From Heloderma charlesbogerti (Eukaryota > Chordata > Lepidosauria > Squamata > Helodermatidae), in contig JANEZZ010000983.1 in NCBI GenBank assembly GCA_026122225.1, forward strand, positions 372,001 to 436,000: a stretch of DNA of 64,000 bases, in the 5' to 3' direction. The notes beneath the pieces are model-generated. The model was not told the origin of the DNA. It saw only the letters and a list, made by a program, of their open reading frames with translations, and did no database searches. Of this stretch, positions 58,349 through 64,000 are shown piece after piece (position 1 is the first letter of the stretch; each line of letters opens with the position of its first letter). Both the position numbers and the translations under genes were made by a program.

Positions 58349-59356
58349 ATAGAGAGTGCCTCTGAGTATATGCAGAATGCTTTTCTTTCACCACTGAGCA
58401 CTTACATTCTCCCCTACCAATTCTATTCACCCCCCATGCAACCATCCCTCCTTATCCTACCATCCTCCAGCAACTCTTCATAAAAACATGTTTTGTGCAA
58501 CTGTCCTCTACCTCCTTGTTATGCACAAGCTCTCATCGCATCTTCCTCCCCATAACTTCATTTGTGCCAAGACTTCACCAGGATTCAGCCAATGAATCTG
58601 TTTTCAAAACTAGGGTTAAGTTATGGAGAAACTGAGCATGTAGTAAGTGCCTTTCCCTCACCACTGAAGCTAGAGTTCATGCAAAACACACACATGACAA
58701 AACATGCATAGGACTGAGCTGAAAGGGTAGTCAATTCAGTGGACGGAATTGGGTGGGCACTGTATTAAGCCTGCAGTACCATGTCACAATTCAGGGCTTA
58801 TTTCTGAGTAAACATAAAGAACATCAGGGTGCAAACCTCTCTGCAAAAGTAACTTGTGCTGGAATCCTATGCACGCTCTCCTGAGGATAAGCCTCATTAA
58901 ACATAATGGGGCTTCTGAGTAGGCATTAGGGATGGGTGGATTCCCTACCTGCTGCTCTTGCTGGGGAATCCACCCTTGGGGGGAGGCGATCCGTCTCTCT
59001 CCCCGGAATCCTTGTTGGCTGGCTCCGCTCCATGGCAATTCCACAGAGCCACCAGCCGGCTCCGCTGTGCCAGCGATATGGCACAGCAATGGTGGCCGTA
59101 TCGCTGGCGCTCCGGAGCCACTGGCGGGGAGGATCTGGCAAGGGAGGATTACGCAGGGAGGCGGAGGTAAGGAATCCTTTCTGCCACGGACTCTGGAGGT
59201 GGGATTCTTTTGAATCTGGCTTCACTGGGGTCCATGGCAGAATTCTCTGACATCCCTATTAGGCACACATAAGCTTGTATAAATGAGCAGTATTTATCTC
59301 CCCTCCACTTAAAACACAAACCTCAAACTCCTATTTTTATTAAAACTTTCTGTTCA

Positions 59357-59560
59357 TAGGAACATAGGAAGCTGCTGCCTTATACCAAGTCAGACCCTTG
59401 GTCCATGTAGCCCAGTATTGTCAACACTGACTGGCAGTAGCGGCTTTCCAGGGTTTCAGGCCAGATTCTTTCCTAGCCCTATCCGGAGGTGCTGGGGATT
59501 GAACCTGGGACCTTCTGCGTACCAAGCATGTGCTCTGCCACTGAGCCACAGCCCTTCCCA
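59357..59560 (-). mobile_element. tRNA-derived SINE (minus)
   Basis: On the minus strand it reads GGGCTGTGGCTCAGTGGCAG (box A) and GGTCCCAGGTTCAATCCC (box B), then a non-tRNA body, and ends GCTTCCTATGTTCCTA, which resembles the CR1 3' end. Such tRNA-plus-LINE-tail SINEs are mobilised by the matching LINE. It is the same family as 44059-44258. Confidence 0.8.
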
Positions 59561-60884
59561 TTGCTGGATAATGGCAACTGACAAACAAAACAGCCCCATA
59601 TTTGTTTCTCTGCAAAAATGTGAACCCACTCTTCTCAAAGCCTGGAGTGAGAAGAAGAAAAACCAACCCTCTTATCCGTTTGTATAAAGTCGAATACAGT
59701 TCAGTACTTCTCTTGCCCACCGAAGAGAATTCTCTTTAAGAATTCCCCAAGATATGCTCTGGGTGGAATAAAGAAGAGAAAGAAAGAACAGGATAGGGGA
59801 AGGAAGAAGAAAAGAAGAATGGTGATTGGAAATGTGGGGGGTGGGTGGCGTAAAAAGAATGCCCTAAGCCAAGTGGCTCCTTTCAGAGAGGTAGTACTTC
59901 AGAGGAATTTAGGAGGCTGTGGAGGGTTTATAAGGACTTCACGTACTTAAATTAACTGTATGAGGTGAGGTGGCTGAGGGCTTTTTCTAGCTTTTTTAAA
60001 ACTGTAGAACCTATTTAAAAGCCTCAGCAGTTCCTCAATCATGACACCACATAGTTCTTACCCTTCTTTTGGAATAATTTGAGTCCTACAGCTATTTAGG
60101 AGAAATTGAAGTGGAGGGGAAGAAAGAAGTTTGTGGAGGCTGATTGGATCCTTTGCTGTACTGATGCTACTAAACTTCTGCAGAAGCCAAAGTTTCCAGT
60201 TTGGGGCAGTAAAATCAGATGCTGTGTGAAATAACAGTATTTCACATGGAGCTCTTTCTTCCCTTCCTTCTCCCTCTTCAAAATTTCATTGCAAGCAAGC
60301 TCCCAACATTGGGCATGACCAGAAAAGTAGGGGGAGAGAGGTTTTTTTGCACCTCAAAAAAAGACCTACATCAGAGATTAGGGATAGTGACCTCCTAATG
60401 GTCACCTTGAACAACTTCTGATTAGGATCTCTAATCCCCTGTGTGGTTTGATAGTTTTTTACTTTTTTAGTCTTTGAGAAAAGAAAACTTCATGCATGGC
60501 TAGCACAAAAGCCACTGGACCGTACTGTATGAACTTTGGCAGGCTCAGTCAGCTCCAAAGGGGCTTCCAGGTCCCCAAATTCCATGCACGTATGTGGAAG
60601 CACACAAAAAAATAGCTCATTATTTTGACATATTTTCTTGAAAATAGCGAAATTTACCTGTGACTAGCACAAAAGCCACTGGACCTAATTGCCTGAAATT
60701 GGATCCATGGGATCTACGAGCTCTCCAAATTGCATATATTTATCATACAAACTAAAAAAGTCATGGCTGTTTCTGTTTTCCAATGCAAGTCAATGGGAAA
60801 ATGTAAAAAAAAAAAAGGCGATTAGGACAGCTCAAACAGTTCTGGGGCCATGCCCAGGTGATCCCTTTTCTAATGATGCCCCTG

Positions 60885-60892
60885 CCTCTCTG
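60885..60892. repeat. hAT target-site duplication, right copy
   Basis: CCTCTCTG, identical to 57547-57554. Confidence 0.8.
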
Positions 60893-61444
60893 TGAGGGGC
60901 AGAGTCACAGTTTTTGCTGAATTTTTGAAAACTGCAGCTAGTAGCTTGTTTCTACTGAGTACTGTTACTTAGGTCACATTGTATTTCATTGATCATTGGA
61001 ATATTCGAACATTTCTGTTTCTCATTTGGGTTTTTGAATGGACAGACTTTGAATAAAGCCTGGTTCTCAGCCAATACCTTCATGCTCTGCTGCACAGCCT
61101 GAGGCCAGTACAGAGGTGGTGGTCATAAGAAAAATGATTCCAAAATATGGAGAGCCCCTTGATAGCAGAATTCCTGCACAACCATATCTTCTCAGCTATC
61201 AAAAATCCAAAGCTGGGGATCAAGAGGGATCCTTTAACTCTAATGGATACAGTTGGTACAGCCAGGCCCTTTCAGAGGTTGAGAGAGGCCCGGGCCATTT
61301 CCATTTTTTGATGCTCCCAGTATGTTAAAAAATGAAGAAATGCCAAAACATTACAAAAATTGTGGAATATTTTAAATGTTTACATTTAACAAATTAATGC
61401 TTTTAACACAAAGAAATGCAATGATTTGTAATAAATGTTCCTTT
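60893..61444. other. Unassigned sequence right of the hAT element
   Basis: No clear feature. GAGGCCCGGGCC near 61286 recurs as part of GTGAGGCCCGGGCCACATGC near 62822, possibly two parts of one older DNA element. Confidence 0.35.
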
Positions 61445-61720
61445 TTATTTAACAAGTGCTTTTCTAGCTTTTTTCTGTACAAATTTACCAATTATTCTGG
61501 AAAAAAATAGTTTTCTTGCAATGTCACAGTTTATGTTAAGCACAGCAAGGCCATCCAAACTATCTTGTCCCATAGTTGAATGGTAGAAATTCCTGACCTG
61601 CTCCAGCACATTGAAAGACTGTTCATCTGAAGCTAGTGATGTAAGTAGACGGAGAAAAATCCTCAAAGCAACAGTGACATTAGACAACACAACAGCAAGT
61701 TGGAGTATTTCTTGACACAA
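61445..61720 (-). pseudogene. hAT transposase C-terminal (dimerisation) fragment
   Basis: The 91-codon frame resembles the C-terminal dimerisation region of hAT/ZMYM-like transposases. VALRIFLRLLTSLASDEQSF matches the usual block with hydrophobic residues before an A-S-(D/E)-x-S-F core, followed by STMGQDSLDGLAVLNINCDI. Only this end is present: a BovB insertion begins 15 bases upstream. The identification is by family pattern, without a search. Confidence 0.65.
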
Positions 61721-61735
61721 AAATTCCTTTGGCTT

Positions 61736-61911
61736 TGTTGTTCAGTCATTAAGTCGTGTACGACTCTTCGTGACCCCATGGACCATAGCACGCCAGGCCT
61801 TCCTGTCCTCTGCTCTCTCCCGGAGTGTGCTCAAGTTCATATTCATTGCATCGGTGATGCTATCTAGCCATCTCATCCTCTGCCGTCCCCTTCTCCTTTT
61901 GCCTTCAATCT
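61736..61911 (-). mobile_element. BovB 3' end, minus orientation
   Basis: It is the reverse complement of the last roughly 175 bases of the BovB at 1196-4396 (GACTCTTCGTGACCCCATGG, then TCTCCCGGAGTGTGC). It is joined head to head to the plus-oriented piece that follows. Confidence 0.88.
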
Positions 61912-62455
61912 TGAAATCAAAAGACGTTTGCTCCTTGGGAGGAAAGCTATGGCAAACCTAGACAGCATAGTAAGAAGCAGAGACATCACCTTGACGACAA
62001 AGATTCGTATAATCAAAGCTATGGTTTTCCCCAGTAGCAATGTATGGCTGTGAGAGCTGGACTATAAGGAAGGCTGAGCGCCGAAGAAGTGATGCTTTCG
62101 AACTGTGGTGCTGGAGAAGACTCTTACAAGTCCTCTGGACTGTAAGGAGGTCAAATCAGTCAATCCTAAAGGAAATCAGCCCTGACTGCTCATTGGAAGG
62201 ACAGATGCTGAAGCTCAAATATTTTGGCCACCTAATGCGAAGAGAAGTCACTGGAAAAGACCCTGATGCTGGGAAAGATTGAAGGCAAAAGGAGAAGAGG
62301 ACGGCAGAGGATGAGAGGGCTAGATAGCATCACTGATGCAATGAAGATGAACTTGAGCACAGTCCGGGAGAGAGCGGAGGACAGGAAGGCCTGGCATGCT
62401 ATGGGCCATGGGGTCATGAAGAGTCGGACACGACTTAATGACTGAACAACAACAA
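61912..62455 (+). mobile_element. BovB 3' end, plus orientation, 5'-truncated
   Basis: It matches 3851-4396 of the longer copy, from GAAATCAAAAGACGTTTGCT through ATGTATGGCTGTGAGAGCTG to the tail GACTGAACAACAACAA. It encodes only the broken C-terminal RT end. Confidence 0.9.
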
Positions 62456-63336
62456 TGATGTATTTGAAGAACTTTTATTGAAAATGAAGCATGGAACATA
62501 GTACAGAGATTATTTTACTGTACTCCAACATAACCATCTCTGGTGCAAGTTTCACCATTAAGTAAATTTTTTGTCAACAGATGAGTAGGAAAAACATGAT
62601 TTTCAACTGTGTGTGGAATGCTACTTGGAATGTCAAAATAACTTATTTTGAGAAATAAACTGCATTTGTTCAGCATTAATTCATAGTGCACTACAAGTGT
62701 GGCCCAGTAATAGGACACAAGTTTAAAGTTGTATGATGAACATCTTCTTTCAATTCCGTCAGTTACTGTATGTATAACCTCATTTTGAGATAACATCAAG
62801 TCTAAATTTGAGGCCCTCTGTGAATGTGAGGCCCGGGCCACATGCCCCCTCTCCCAGTGATAGGCCCTAGGTGCAGCTGGTTGAAGTTCTCTGTTTCCAG
62901 CTGGATTTTCTGCTGTCACTGCAGAATATCTACAGAGGAAGAAGACTAAAAACCATTTTTCTCTGTCAGTAGTTTTAATAACTGAAAGATTGCTCTAGAG
63001 AGCAAAAGGGTTTTCATGCATTGCTTATCCAGATCCCATGTTATGGCAACGTGTGCACGGGAAAAAGAGAAACAGAGGTCGGTGGTGCGGAAGGAAATTC
63101 CCCCCTGTCCTGTTTGTAAAGGTTGAGAACAGTATAATATATCACCAAAATAGTGGCATGCATTAAATTCCTAGCAATATATATGAACTGCCTTTGAGTG
63201 GCTGTGCTTGTCATGGCTCCCTGACAGATCTGATGGAAGTTGACGGTGGTGAAGGATTATTCATTGATTTCTCCCCCTTCGGTATGCTTATATCCAAAAC
63301 ACATTTTTGCTCTTGCTGTAGTAAACTTCCATACCT
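62456..63336. other. Unassigned right-flank sequence
   Basis: A 134-codon minus-strand frame at 62515-62919 has no recognised domain. It may be the other side of the hAT element interrupted by BovB, but this is not established. Confidence 0.35.
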
Positions 63337-64000
63337 ACTTTTTGAGGTTTTATTAGTTTTTAATACAGCAAATGAACATTCAACTACACAAACAGACCTA
63401 CAAACACACACACACACGAGACAAAGGACTAGGGGGAAGTGGGGGAGGGTCAGGAGCGAAGGGAACAGGGAAGGTGACTTCCAAATAATAGATCTAGGCT
63501 AACCATCAAAAAGTTCCAAAAACATGGACCAAATACTTAGATATTTTTCGCTTGCCTCTCACCTGCTAAATGCGACTTTCTCATTTACAGCAAAGTCAAG
63601 AGATCCTCTGTCCATTGTTCTATATGTGGTGTAGTAGGAGATTTCCAGTTCTTTAGTACAATACACTTGACCACCAAGCCTGCCCGTAGAATCCAGAGTC
63701 TGTGTCCCTTTTCAGTGTCCCACTGCAACGGTAAGTATCCCAACAACAGATTATAAGCAGAGAAATCCAATACTATATCTAGTAAAAAAAGAAAGAAAAA
63801 AGGATATGTTTAATTACCCATGCCAGAACGGGGCAATAACTGGGCAGGACCACAACATGTGGGTTAGAGTCCCTCTATTTTAGAGCATCACCAGCACCTA
63901 TTATGCTCCACAATGTTCAGCTGGAAAAAACTGTCAGGTGTCCAGTGTGCATGCAAGATGATCTTCTGCTGGGTTAACTGCAGCTGCAAATCTAAAGAAG
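63337..64000 (-). mobile_element. L1 LINE 3' end (minus), continuing past the window
   Basis: The minus strand shows the L1 ORF2 C-terminus. A cysteine block (RCW, stop, CSKIEG, frame change, TLTHMLWSCP) lies at about 63818-63910, followed by the usual KNWKSPTTPHIEQW block at about 63610-63650. The 3'UTR ends in AAAACTAATAAAACCTC at about 63343-63360. A stop and a frame shift are visible. The upstream part is beyond the right edge. Confidence 0.8.
63398..63418 (+). repeat. (CA)n microsatellite
   Basis: A short ACACACACACAC run inside the L1 3'UTR. Confidence 0.8.

Larger units (their letters stand above)
57555..60884. mobile_element. Non-autonomous hAT element, 3.3 kb
   Basis: The terminal inverted repeats are recognisable though diverged: left CAGCGGCGTTGCTAGG, then AAAAGATCCAGGGCACAGGCCC; minus-strand right CAGGGGCATCATTAG, then AAGGGATCACCTGGGCATGG. 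A perfect 8-bp duplication CCTCTCTG flanks it, as expected for hAT. The interior has direct subrepeats (for example TAGCACAAAAGCCACTGGAC at about 60503 and 60666), a CR1 tail (58260-58348) and a SINE. No transposase frame was recognised inside. Confidence 0.8.

Noticed and set aside
59480..59560. tRNA-like box A and box B
   Set aside because: They belong to the head of a SINE with a long body and CR1-like tail, not to a functional tRNA gene.
62515..62919. 134-codon minus-strand frame
   Set aside because: No recognised domain. Too weak to call a gene; kept only as possible hAT-related sequence.
62456..64000. Search for PPAT, expected next to AASDH by synteny
   Set aside because: No glutamine amidotransferase or phosphoribosyltransferase motif was seen. 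The end of the window is L1 sequence.

Overview
The window is nuclear DNA from a vertebrate, most probably a squamate reptile (lizard or snake). This rests on two spliced vertebrate genes and a repeat mix of BovB/RTE, CR1, L2 and L1 LINEs, tRNA-derived SINEs and many foldback or hAT-like DNA elements. No species can be named from the sequence alone.

Two host genes lie tail to tail. On the plus strand are the last three coding exons of CRACD (KIAA1211; 5924-6114, 9069-9237, 14599-14759), followed by about 4 kb of low-repeat sequence that looks like its 3'UTR, with an AATAAA at 18778. On the minus strand is a complete, uninterrupted AASDH (ACSF4, beta-alanine-activating enzyme). Its 14 coding exons run from the ATG at 54608 to the stop at 19895. 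They join in frame with GT/AG borders and consistent phases to give 1093 residues: adenylation domain, carrier domain and PQQ-type beta-propeller. A CpG-rich stretch (about 56580-57500) is the likely AASDH promoter. The CRACD-AASDH order matches known vertebrate synteny. PPAT, the next gene in that order, was not seen before position 64000.

The rest is intron or flank filled with mobile DNA. The larger items are: a nearly full-length but broken BovB (1196-4396); an L2 LINE (26820-28772); a nearly full-length broken CR1 (31557-35572) that split an older DNA element, with a second, uninterrupted copy of that element at 37798-38173; an L1 with an intact ORF1, no ORF2 and a clear target-site duplication (45690-47537); a 5'-truncated L1 nested in a MITE (52990-53968); a 3.3 kb non-autonomous hAT element with a perfect 8-bp target-site duplication beside the AASDH promoter (57555-60884); an inverted pair of BovB 3' ends next to a hAT transposase remnant (61445-62455); and an L1 fragment running off the right edge.

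No wholly new gene system was found. The observations most worth following are the ORF1-only L1, the hAT insertion at the AASDH promoter, the inverted BovB pair and several foldback families.
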